Below, piece by piece: positions 1 to 9,853 of a DNA stretch of 9,869 nt. The first letter of the stretch is position 1, and every line of letters begins with the position of its first letter. A model generated the notes under the pieces. It was given only the letters and a program-made list of their open reading frames with translations. It was not told the origin of the DNA and did no database searches. The stretch is from assembly GCA_045599385.1 (NCBI GenBank), contig JAZRVW010000100.1:1-9869 (forward strand), written 5' to 3'. Source of the stretch: F23-B02 sp045599385. GTDB taxonomy: Bacteria > Bacillota > Clostridia > Oscillospirales > Oscillospiraceae. Made by a program: the position numbers and the translations under genes.

Positions 1-818
1 TGCTCGGGGTTGCTCACATTATCAAGCATGGAGGTGAGGGCAGGGGAGTTGTAGTTGAGTGCATCGCCTACGGTGCCTGCCTGCGTAAAATACAGCGTCA
101 TTACCTTCATAAACGGTCTGCCCGCAATGAGCGCAGGAAGCATATAAATAATGTAGGCTACGGGGAAAGCGAGAAAATGCTTAAGCTTAATCTTCCTTGC
201 AATAAGCAGAACGATGAATACGGGCATGATGAACACGGCCTGGAGCTTGAAGGCAAGGGACGCGGCAATACTTCCCATTGCCGCCCACGGTCTGTCCGTA
301 AGCGCAAGGTAAATACTGAATATTCCGAAGAAGCAGTAAATGCTGTCACACTGCGCCCACTTTGCACCGTTTATTATAAATGTAGGGAAGAGGAGAAGCG
401 CAAAGAAGCACACGAGAAGCTTGATGCGGTTTTCGGTACACAGGGAAAGAAGCTTCATACCCGCCCATGCGAGAAGAATATCGAAGAGCAGGGAAGTGAG
501 CTTTATAAGATACAGCTCATTTACGGGGAAGAGGGAGAAAAGCCACAGCAGATACATATAGGGCGGATTGTAGTTGCCCACGTCATATCCGAGCCCTGCA
601 AAACCGTAATCACGGAAAAACTGTGTCCATGGCGCAAGAAAACTGAGATAGTCGTTGCTTTCGAAGTCAAGCAGCGTTGCCTTAACAAGCATTATCATGA
701 CAAGAAGCAGGGCGGAAATAAGGAATTTCCCGAAAGTGTTTATTAATTTTTCGCGCCACAGCAGGAAAAATGCAAGGGCAAGCTCCAGCGCAAGCACAAT
801 AAAGACGTATATTTCCAT
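1..818 (-). CDS. Gpi18-like polytopic membrane glycosyltransferase (putative mannosyltransferase), N-terminal part
   Basis: This gene reads leftward and is cut by the window edge after 272 codons. Members of this GT-C type family use lipid-linked sugars to glycosylate lipids or wall polymers on the outer face of the membrane; the actual donor and acceptor here are unknown. Hydrophobic segments are visible at about residues 3-21, 32-50, 86-98, 103-121, 132-150, 160-173, 192-207 and 215-232. After the second segment comes a loop with an acidic-aromatic pair (D56-Y57), then APW at 62-64 and the patch NYNPPY at 82-87. Later family-like motifs are NGAKWAQCDS (150-159) and FKLQ (190-193). The usual length is roughly 400-550 residues, so about half is missing. 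The ATG at 818-816 is supported by GAGG seven bases upstream. It diverges from rpoB and has no functional link to it. The family call rests on remembered motif patterns; the exact sugar is a guess. Confidence 0.72.
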   Translation of the reverse strand, partial: MEIYVFIVLALELALAFFLLWREKLINTFGKFLISALLLVMIMLVKATLLDFESNDYLSFLAPWTQFFRDYGFAGLGYDVGNYNPPYMYLLWLFSLFPVNELYLIKLTSLLFDILLAWAGMKLLSLCTENRIKLLVCFFALLLFPTFIINGAKWAQCDSIYCFFGIFSIYLALTDRPWAAMGSIAASLAFKLQAVFIMPVFIVLLIARKIKLKHFLAFPVAYIIYMLPALIAGRPFMKVMTLYFTQAGTVGDALNYNSPALTSMLDNVSNPE

Positions 819-841
819 GAAAATACCTCGTCAATAGATAC

Positions 842-873
842 AAAAAAGCGGCGGATGCCTATACTATCCGCCG
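842..873 (-). terminator. Intrinsic terminator or attenuator in the leader of the divergent glycosyltransferase gene
   Basis: Read on the minus strand, CGGCGGAT (873-866), a 9-nt loop (865-857) and ATCCGCCG (856-849) form a perfect 8-bp GC-rich stem, followed by C and six T residues (847-842). This is a complete rho-independent terminator in the leftward direction only; the plus-strand side has no T-run directly after the stem. It ends only about 12 bases before the GAGG ribosome binding site (829-826) of the gene starting at 818. Any promoter for that gene therefore probably lies upstream of the terminator, which suggests attenuation. Alternatively it may simply block antisense transcripts coming out of rpoB. 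Confidence 0.75.
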
Positions 874-899
874 AAAATTACGATTTTATTAATCTTTGC

Positions 900-928
900 T
901 TGACAATGCAATGCAAAATTGATATAAT
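900..928 (+). promoter_or_regulatory. Consensus sigma-A promoter of rpoBC
   Basis: A TTGACA -35 box (900-905) and a TATAAT -10 box (923-928) are separated by exactly 17 bases; both hexamers match the housekeeping consensus at every position. The AT-rich stretch at about 874-898 directly upstream could act as an UP element. Transcription is expected to begin near 934-937, leaving a leader of about 145 nt before rpoB. Such a strong promoter fits RNA polymerase genes that cannot rely on readthrough from rplJL. Confidence 0.93.
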
Positions 929-983
929 GACTTGCTATGTTTTTGAGTATGAACGGGGATACACCCCCATCATCTACAATCAC

Positions 984-1012
984 AATATAGCATTTATGAA
1001 ACGTAAATACAA
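984..1012 (-). promoter_or_regulatory. Possible leftward promoter for the glycosyltransferase gene
   Basis: On the minus strand TTGTAT (1012-1007), a 17-base spacer and TATATT (989-984) resemble a sigma-A promoter. TG one base before the -10 box (992-991) adds an extended -10 element. The predicted start near 977 would give a leader of about 160 nt that crosses the rpoB promoter and contains the terminator at 873-842. The -35 match is only moderate, and AT-rich DNA yields such matches by chance. Confidence 0.38.
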
Positions 1013-1063
1013 CACCCAAAACACAGAAAGTGACAACTGCCCCGGGTGTTCTTAATTACGATT

Positions 1064-1069
1064 AAGGAG
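1064..1069 (+). promoter_or_regulatory. Ribosome binding site that fixes the rpoB start
   Basis: AAGGAG lies nine bases before the ATG at 1079. An upstream in-frame ATG at 1046 has no such site and would add 11 residues unlike any beta N-terminus. An in-frame GTG at 1073 is only three bases from the motif, too close for initiation. The first half of the motif lies in the right arm of a small hairpin (1051-1066). Confidence 0.88.
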
Positions 1070-1078
1070 TGTGTGCGA

Positions 1079-4801
<3,723 letters not shown>

Positions 4802-4803
4802 TA

Positions 4804-7800
4804 ATGAGTTATACACCGTTTGACGCCATCAAAATAGGCATTGCCTCCCCTGAAATGGTTCTTTCCTGGTCCTTCGGCGAGGTTACCAAGCCCGAGACCA
4901 TCAACTACCGCACCCTCAAGCCCGAGCGTGACGGTCTTTACTGCGAGCGTATTTTCGGACCCACAAAGGACTGGGAATGCCATTGCGGTAAGTATAAGAA
5001 AATCAGCTACAAGGGCAAAATCTGCGACCGCTGCGGCGTAGAAGTCACCAAGAGCAAGGTTCGCCGTGAGCGTATGGGCCATATCCAGCTTGCAGCACCC
5101 GTATCTCACATCTGGTACTTCAAGGGTATCCCCAGCCGTATGGGTCTGCTCCTTGACCTGACTCCCCGCACTCTTGAAAAAGTTCTGTACTTTGCAAATT
5201 ATATAGTAACTGATCCCGGCTCCACTCCTCTGGAGAAGTGCCAGATACTCACCGAAAAAGAGTACCGCGACCTCCGCGAGAAGTATGAGGACGACTTTGA
5301 CGCAGGTATGGGCGCAGAAGCAATCAAAAAGCTCCTGCAGCAGATTGACTGCGAGACGCTTTCAGCAAAGCTGAAGGAAGAGCTGCAGAATGCCAACGGT
5401 CAGAAGAAGGCAAAGCTTGTCAAGCGCCTTGAGGTCGTTGAAGCCTTCCGCCAGAGCGGCAACAAGCCCGAGTGGATGATTATTGACGTTCTGCCCGTAA
5501 TTCCTCCCGAAATTCGTCCTATGGTACAGCTGGACGGCGGCAGATTTGCTACAAGCGACCTCAACGACCTGTACCGCAGAGTCATTAACCGCAACAACCG
5601 TCTCAAGAGACTTATCCAGCTCAACGCTCCCGACATCATTGTCCGCAACGAGAAGCGTATGCTTCAGGAAGCCGTTGACGCACTTATCGACAACGGCCGC
5701 CGCGGCAGAGCGGTTACCGGCGCAAACTCCCGCGCACTCAAGTCCCTTTCCGATATGCTCAAGGGCAAGCAGGGACGTTTCCGTCAGAACCTGCTGGGTA
5801 AGCGTGTTGACTACTCCGGCCGTTCCGTTATCGTTGTCGGCCCCGAACTGAAGATTTATCAGTGCGGTGTTCCCAAGGAAATGGCAATCGAGCTGTTCCG
5901 CCCCTTCGTCATGAAGAAGCTGGTTGAGGACGGCGTTGCAAATAACATCAAGTCCGCCAAGAAGATGGTTGATAAGCAGCGTACTGAAGTCTGGGACGCA
6001 CTTGAAGTCGTAATCAAGGAGCACCCCGTACTGCTTAACCGTGCGCCTACTCTTCACCGCCTCGGCATTCAGGCCTTCGAGCCTATCCTCGTTGAAGGCC
6101 GCGCACTGAAGCTGCACCCCCTGGTATGTACCGCATACAACGCCGACTTTGACGGCGACCAGATGGCAATTCACGTACCTCTGTCCGCAGAGGCACAGGC
6201 GGAAGCACGTATCCTCATGCTCTCCGCAAACAACCTGCTTCGTCCTCAGGACGGCCACCCCGTAACCGTTCCTACCCAGGATATGATTCTCGGCTCCTAC
6301 TATCTGACCATGAAGCGCATCGGCAATGATCAGAAGGGTGCCGACAAGGTGTTCGTCACCAGCTGCGGCGGCACCGACCTTCCCGTAAACGAGGTTGTGG
6401 ACAGCGACACCTTCCTTGCTGCTGAAAAGTACGCAGAGGAGAACAAGCTCGTTGCTCCCACCTATAAGCCCATGCACTGCTACCGCGATGACGCGGAAGC
6501 AATCATGGCATACAGCCACGGTGAAATCAGCCTTCACGCACCTATTCTTGTCCGCGTAAGCAAGATTATCGACGGCGTTGAGCAGCTCCGCGTAATAGAA
6601 AGCACCGTTGGCCGCATTATCTTCAACTCCAACATTCCTCAGGACCTGGGCTATGTTGACCGTACCGACCCTGCGCATGCCTTCGACCACGAAATCGGCT
6701 TCCAGGTCGGCAAGAAGCAGCTGGGCGATATTATTGACCGCTGCATCAAGATTCACGGCTTCACCATTTCCGCAGAAGTGCTGGACAGCATCAAGGCCAT
6801 GGGCTACAAGTACTCCACCCGCGGCGCAATCACAATCTCCATCGCTGATATGACCGTTCCTGAAGCAAAGAAGGAACTCATCTCCGCTACCGAGTCAAAG
6901 GTGCTTGCAATCGAGCGTCAGTTCAAGCGCGGCTTCATCACCGATGATGAGCGTTACCGCCTTGTTGTTGCTGAGTGGGAAAACACCACCAAGGACGTTA
7001 CCAACGCCCTGACAAACTGCCTCGACACCTACAACCCCATCTACATGATGGCAAGCTCCGGTGCCCGTGGCTCCATGAACCAGATTCGTCAGCTTGCAGG
7101 TATGCGTGGTCTGATGGCCAACACCGCAGGTAAGACCATCGAAATTCCTATCAAGGCAAACTTCCGTGAAGGCCTTTCCGTTCTGGAGTACTTCATCTCC
7201 TCCAGAGGCGCACGAAAGGGCATGGCCGATACCGCACTTCGTACCGCTGACTCCGGTTACCTTACACGCCGTATGGTTGACGTCTGCCAGGACGTTATCA
7301 TTCGCGAGCCCGACTGCGGCACCACCGACGGTGTCTGGGCCTCCGCTGTTTACGACAAGGGACAGATGGTTCAGTCCTTCGGCGTAAGCATTCACGGCAG
7401 ATTCCCCGCAGTTCCCGTTGTTGACCCCACCACCGGCGAAGTCATCTTCGATACCGACCACATGCTCATGCCCGATGATGCCGCCGTACTGGAAGCACAC
7501 GGCATTCACAAGGTTCTCATCCGCAGCGTCCTCTCCTGTGAGGCACGCACCGGCGTATGTGCAAAGTGCTACGGCATCAACCTTGCAATCGGCAAGCCCG
7601 TCAATGCAGGCGAGGCAGTCGGCGTTATCGCTGCACAGTCCATCGGCGAACCCGGTACTCAGCTTACCATGCGTACCTTCCACTCCGGCGGCGTTGCAGG
7701 CGATGATATCACCCAGGGTCTTCCCCGTGTTGAAGAACTGTTTGAGGCACGCCGACCCAAGAAGCAGGCAGTCCTTGCAAAGTGCAGCGGCGAAGTTTCC

Positions 7801-8544
7801 ATTGTCGAGACCAGGAAGGGCGCAATGTTTGCCGTCAGCGTCACCAACGAGGAAGGCGGCGAGCCCTGCAATTTCGAGGTCGCGCACTCCGCAGGTATCC
7901 TTGTCAAAAACGGCGACCACGTGGACAAGGGACAGGAGCTCACCAAGGGCGCACTCAATCCCCACGATGTACTCAGTATCCGCGGCGTAAACGATGATGA
8001 ATTCGGCCGTCCCGGCGTACGCAACTACATCATTCAGGAAGTCCAGAAGGTTTACCGTCAGCAAGGCGTTGATATCAACGATAAGCATATTGAAATTATC
8101 GTCCGCCAGATGATGCGCAAGATCAAGGTCGAGGATGCAGGCAGCACCGATCTTATCTCCGGCGCAACCATCGACATCAGCGAGCTCAAGGCAGCAAACC
8201 GCGAAATCGACAAGCGCATCGCAGCAGGCGAGGAGGGACTCACCAAGGCAACCTACACCCAGCTGCTTCTCGGTATCACCAAGGCTTCTCTTGCAACTGA
8301 CAGCTGGATGTCCGCAGCCTCCTTCCAGGAGACCACCAGAGTTCTTACCGAAGCCGCCATCAAGGCCAAGGTTGACCGTCTTGTAGGTCTTAAGGAGAAC
8401 GTCATTATCGGTAAGCTTATCCCTGCAGGCAGCGGTCTTGCAATGTACCGCGAATTTGAGGATAAGACCGACGAAAGCGTTGCCGCAGAGGCAGAGGAAT
8501 ACGTTGACCTTTCCGCACTTGTTGGCAAGAACAACGCACTTTAA
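4804..8544 (+). CDS. rpoC: DNA-directed RNA polymerase subunit beta'
   Basis: Beta' is the catalytic and clamp-forming partner of beta. The product has 1246 residues, somewhat longer than the Bacillus protein. The N-terminal zinc site of the clamp is C59, C61, C74 and C77. The invariant NADFDGDQ motif at 446-453 supplies the Mg-binding aspartates D448, D450 and D452. The second zinc site is C838, C912, C919 and C922. The F-bridge helix lies at about 797-830, and the trigger loop at about 948-980 (MRTFHSGGVAGDD) lacks the large insertion of enterobacteria. About 40 residues near 515-556 seem to have no counterpart in the Bacillus or E. coli sequences as I remember them. The ATG at 4804 follows the rpoB stop by two bases; its site GAGGAGG (4787-4793) lies inside the end of rpoB, so the two are translationally coupled. 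A strong terminator follows the stop. Confidence 0.98.
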   Translation: MSYTPFDAIKIGIASPEMVLSWSFGEVTKPETINYRTLKPERDGLYCERIFGPTKDWECHCGKYKKISYKGKICDRCGVEVTKSKVRRERMGHIQLAAPVSHIWYFKGIPSRMGLLLDLTPRTLEKVLYFANYIVTDPGSTPLEKCQILTEKEYRDLREKYEDDFDAGMGAEAIKKLLQQIDCETLSAKLKEELQNANGQKKAKLVKRLEVVEAFRQSGNKPEWMIIDVLPVIPPEIRPMVQLDGGRFATSDLNDLYRRVINRNNRLKRLIQLNAPDIIVRNEKRMLQEAVDALIDNGRRGRAVTGANSRALKSLSDMLKGKQGRFRQNLLGKRVDYSGRSVIVVGPELKIYQCGVPKEMAIELFRPFVMKKLVEDGVANNIKSAKKMVDKQRTEVWDALEVVIKEHPVLLNRAPTLHRLGIQAFEPILVEGRALKLHPLVCTAYNADFDGDQMAIHVPLSAEAQAEARILMLSANNLLRPQDGHPVTVPTQDMILGSYYLTMKRIGNDQKGADKVFVTSCGGTDLPVNEVVDSDTFLAAEKYAEENKLVAPTYKPMHCYRDDAEAIMAYSHGEISLHAPILVRVSKIIDGVEQLRVIESTVGRIIFNSNIPQDLGYVDRTDPAHAFDHEIGFQVGKKQLGDIIDRCIKIHGFTISAEVLDSIKAMGYKYSTRGAITISIADMTVPEAKKELISATESKVLAIERQFKRGFITDDERYRLVVAEWENTTKDVTNALTNCLDTYNPIYMMASSGARGSMNQIRQLAGMRGLMANTAGKTIEIPIKANFREGLSVLEYFISSRGARKGMADTALRTADSGYLTRRMVDVCQDVIIREPDCGTTDGVWASAVYDKGQMVQSFGVSIHGRFPAVPVVDPTTGEVIFDTDHMLMPDDAAVLEAHGIHKVLIRSVLSCEARTGVCAKCYGINLAIGKPVNAGEAVGVIAAQSIGEPGTQLTMRTFHSGGVAGDDITQGLPRVEELFEARRPKKQAVLAKCSGEVSIVETRKGAMFAVSVTNEEGGEPCNFEVAHSAGILVKNGDHVDKGQELTKGALNPHDVLSIRGVNDDEFGRPGVRNYIIQEVQKVYRQQGVDINDKHIEIIVRQMMRKIKVEDAGSTDLISGATIDISELKAANREIDKRIAAGEEGLTKATYTQLLLGITKASLATDSWMSAASFQETTRVLTEAAIKAKVDRLVGLKENVIIGKLIPAGSGLAMYREFEDKTDESVAAEAEEYVDLSALVGKNNAL

Positions 8545-8551
8545 GTTAATT

Positions 8552-8582
8552 AAAAAGAGCATCGCAAGGCGATGCTCTTTTT
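8552..8582 (+). terminator. Rho-independent terminator of the rpoBC operon
   Basis: AAAAAGAGCATCGC (8552-8565) and its exact reverse complement (8569-8582) form a 14-bp stem with a 3-nt AAG loop; the right arm ends in five T residues. It starts eight bases after the rpoC stop. The A-run on the left arm means it could also work on the opposite strand, but no minus-strand gene is evident to its right. It separates rpoBC transcription from the str operon. Confidence 0.95.
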
Positions 8583-8679
8583 GCTTTTCGGCGAAAAACA
8601 AGTGTCCGTGAATGACGTAAAATTGGCATTTATATGCGAAAATCAGGAAAATTATTTTCGTTTTTGTGTAAAAATTTTC

Positions 8680-8708
8680 TTGACTATTTTTGTGCAATCT
8701 GATAAAAT
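8680..8708 (+). promoter_or_regulatory. Sigma-A promoter of the rpsL-rpsG-fusA (str) operon
   Basis: TTGACT (8680-8685), a 17-base spacer and TAAAAT (8703-8708) form a near-consensus housekeeping promoter. The region just upstream (about 8645-8679) is very rich in A/T tracts and may be an UP element; it includes an inverted repeat CGAAAAT/ATTTTCG (8637-8643 and 8654-8660). Transcription should begin near 8714-8717, giving a leader of about 85 nt. The rest of the 8583-8801 gap shows no gene. Confidence 0.85.
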
Positions 8709-8717
8709 TCTTATCCG

Positions 8718-8756
8718 TGTGGGGTTTACTGCGCCCAATTTCGCAGAAATCCCGCA
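8718..8756 (+). promoter_or_regulatory. Long hairpin at the 5' end of the rpsL mRNA leader
   Basis: Bases 8718-8727 pair with 8747-8756, and CTGCG (8729-8733) pairs with CGCAG (8742-8746). This gives 15 bp including two G-U pairs, one bulged A at 8728 and the 8-nt loop CCCAATTT. A second small hairpin, CCTTGA-ATT-TCAAGG, follows at 8760-8774, before the ribosome binding site AAAGGAG (8789-8795). The helix begins almost at the expected transcription start. It could stabilise the message or bind a regulator such as a ribosomal protein. I do not recognise it as a described leader family. Confidence 0.6.
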
Positions 8757-8801
8757 AAGCCTTGAATTTCAAGGGAAAATTTTTGAAGAAAGGAGAAACT
8801 A

Positions 8802-9227
8802 ATGCCTACATTTAACCAGTTGGTAAGAAAAGGCAGAGAAAAGGTAACCTACAAGTCCAACTCTCCCGCAATGCAGAAAGGTCTTAACACCATCAAGAAT
8901 TGCGAGACCGACCTGAGCGCACCCCAGAAGAGAGGCGTCTGCACCGCAGTCCGTACCTCTACTCCTAAGAAGCCTAACTCCGCACTCCGTAAGATCGCCC
9001 GTGTACGTCTGACCAATGGCTACGAAGTCACCGCATACATTCCCGGTGTCGGCCATAACCTTCAGGAGCACAGCGTCGTTATGATTCGCGGCGGTCGTGT
9101 TAAGGACCTTCCCGGTGTACGTTACCTCATCATCCGCGGCACCCTCGATGCACAGGGCGTAACCGGACGTATGCAGTCCCGCTCCAAGTACGGTGCAAAG
9201 AGACCCAAAGCTGCAAAGAAAAAGTAA
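8802..9227 (+). CDS. rpsL: 30S ribosomal protein S12
   Basis: S12 sits at the decoding centre of the 30S subunit and controls tRNA selection accuracy. The 141-residue product opens with MPTFNQLVRKGR and has the segment of about 13 extra residues (near 25-39) usual in Gram-positive S12 compared with E. coli. The signature PQKRGVC (41-47), then TPKKPNSALRK (54-64) and GGRVKDLPG (97-105) are intact. Lys56 and Lys101 match E. coli Lys43 and Lys88 counting Met, so no classical streptomycin-resistance change is seen. Asp102 is the position methylthiolated in some bacteria. The tail is lysine-rich (KRPKAAKKK). The ATG at 8802 has AAAGGAG six bases upstream. It is the first gene of the str operon, and no L7Ae-like gene precedes it as happens in Bacillus. 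Confidence 0.98.
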   Translation: MPTFNQLVRKGREKVTYKSNSPAMQKGLNTIKNCETDLSAPQKRGVCTAVRTSTPKKPNSALRKIARVRLTNGYEVTAYIPGVGHNLQEHSVVMIRGGRVKDLPGVRYLIIRGTLDAQGVTGRMQSRSKYGAKRPKAAKKK

Positions 9228-9232
9228 TTAAC

Positions 9233-9307
9233 CAACAGCAAATTTTGCCCTGTTGTTTATCATATTGATAACCTCGGGGCGCAGACGGAGCACAATGTTG
9301 CTCCGAG
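9233..9307 (+). promoter_or_regulatory. Hairpin-rich rpsL-rpsG intercistronic region (possible translational operator)
   Basis: Three hairpins stand in tandem. CAACAG (9233-9238) pairs with CTGTTG (9250-9255); TTATCA (9257-9262) pairs with TGATAA (9266-9271) around TAT; CGGAGCA (9286-9292) pairs with TGCTCCG (9299-9305). CTCGG (9273-9277) can alternatively pair with CCGAG (9303-9307), which would open the third hairpin. In E. coli the equivalent spacer binds S7 for feedback control; a similar role here is inference from position only. Confidence 0.45.
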
Positions 9308-9331
9308 TACCTGTGAAATCATTTTTTAATG

Positions 9332-9338
9332 AAGGAGG
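9332..9338 (+). promoter_or_regulatory. Ribosome binding site that fixes the GTG start of rpsG
   Basis: AAGGAGG, fully complementary to the 16S 3' end, lies eight bases before the GTG at 9347. The alternative in-frame ATG at 9329 lies just upstream of this motif and would add six residues absent from normal S7, so the GTG is the start. Confidence 0.9.
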
Positions 9339-9346
9339 GAAGAATA

Positions 9347-9817
9347 GTGCCCAGAAGAGGTAGCGTTCCCAAAAGAGAAATTCTGCCGGATCCTATGTAC
9401 AATAGCGTTCTGGTATCTAAGCTGGTTAACAGCGTCATGCTCGACGGCAAGAAGGGTGTAGCCCAGAAGGTCGTTTACGAAGCATTCGGCATCATTGAAG
9501 AGAAGACCGGCAAGAACGGTCTCGATGCTTTCACTGAGGCCCTTAACAACATCATGCCTACCCTGGAGGTCAAGGCTCGCCGTGTCGGCGGTGCAACCTA
9601 CCAGGTCCCCATCGAGGTCCGCGCTGAGCGTCGTCAGACCCTGGGTCTGCGTTGGCTCGTCGGCTATGCCCGCAAGCGCAGCGAGAAGACCATGAAGGAG
9701 CGTCTGGCTGGCGAGATCATGGACGCCTGCAACAACACCGGCGCCGCAGTCAAGAAGCGCGAGGAGACCCACAAGATGGCAGAGTCCAACAAGTCCTTTG
9801 CTCACTTCCGTTGGTAA
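9347..9817 (+). CDS. rpsG: 30S ribosomal protein S7
   Basis: S7 nucleates assembly of the 3' major domain (head) of the 30S subunit by binding 16S rRNA and lies near the E-site tRNA. From the GTG start the protein has 156 residues, the usual bacterial length, and begins MPRRGSVPKREILPDP with the conserved basic arm. The core motif EVKARRVGGATYQVPIEV spans 74-91, followed by the arginine-rich stretch RAERRQTLGLRWL. The C-terminus ends SFAHFRW as expected. A GTG start behind a perfect AAGGAGG suggests tuned rather than maximal initiation. It sits between rpsL (119 bases away) and fusA (36 bases away) in the standard str order. S7 is the autoregulator of this operon in E. coli; whether it acts so here is unknown. 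Confidence 0.98.
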   Translation: MPRRGSVPKREILPDPMYNSVLVSKLVNSVMLDGKKGVAQKVVYEAFGIIEEKTGKNGLDAFTEALNNIMPTLEVKARRVGGATYQVPIEVRAERRQTLGLRWLVGYARKRSEKTMKERLAGEIMDACNNTGAAVKKREETHKMAESNKSFAHFRW

Positions 9818-9853
9818 TCTTTGCCTTCGGATTCTATTTAGGAGACAATTATT

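Larger units (their letters stand above)
935..1078 (+). promoter_or_regulatory. Structured 5' leader of rpoB mRNA
   Basis: This untranslated stretch holds several complementary segments. Bases 933-941 can pair with 984-992 (9 bp including one G-U) and enclose a small GGGG/CCCC hairpin (955-958 with 964-967). AACACCC (1011-1017) can pair with GGGTGTT (1044-1050) over a 26-nt loop. CTTAAT (1051-1056) pairs with ATTAAG (1061-1066) around a TACG loop, and the helix can extend through 1049-1050/1067-1068 into the Shine-Dalgarno sequence. The last two helices share bases 1049-1050, so they could compete. No known riboswitch or ribosomal-protein leader was recognised. The complementarity is directly visible; any regulatory role is inference. 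Confidence 0.5.

Noticed and set aside
177..746. Plus-strand frame of 189 codons at the left end
   Set aside because: It is the shadow of the membrane glycosyltransferase. The minus strand shows hydrophobic segments and family motifs; this frame shows only charged low-complexity sequence.
1046..1048. Upstream ATG as the start of rpoB
   Set aside because: It has no ribosome binding site and would lie in the arm of a leader hairpin; the ATG at 1079 has AAGGAG at good spacing and gives the normal beta N-terminus.
855..1055. Plus-strand frame of 66 codons between the divergent genes
   Set aside because: It spans the rpoB promoter itself, starts upstream of the transcription start and has no ribosome binding site.
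819..1078. T-box or known riboswitch in the divergent region
   Set aside because: I could not find the T-box consensus or any conserved riboswitch core on either strand.
6895..8772. Minus-strand open frame of about 625 codons opposite rpoC
   Set aside because: It is the same register artefact, ending at a TCA serine codon of rpoC; the product is low-complexity and unlike any family. The frame at 5362-6756 is rejected for the same reason.
8760..8782. Second terminator or attenuator before rpsL
   Set aside because: The stem CCTTGA/TCAAGG is short and AT-rich, and the following T-run is displaced by GAAAA, so it is not a convincing terminator.
8572..8802. Plus-strand frame of 76 codons between rpoC and rpsL
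   Set aside because: It begins inside the rpoBC terminator and covers the rpsL promoter and leader; there is no ribosome binding site and no protein-like composition.
9233..9260. Terminator after rpsL
   Set aside because: The 6-bp stem with an 11-nt loop is followed by only three T residues; the downstream genes belong to the same operon, so it is at most a weak attenuator.
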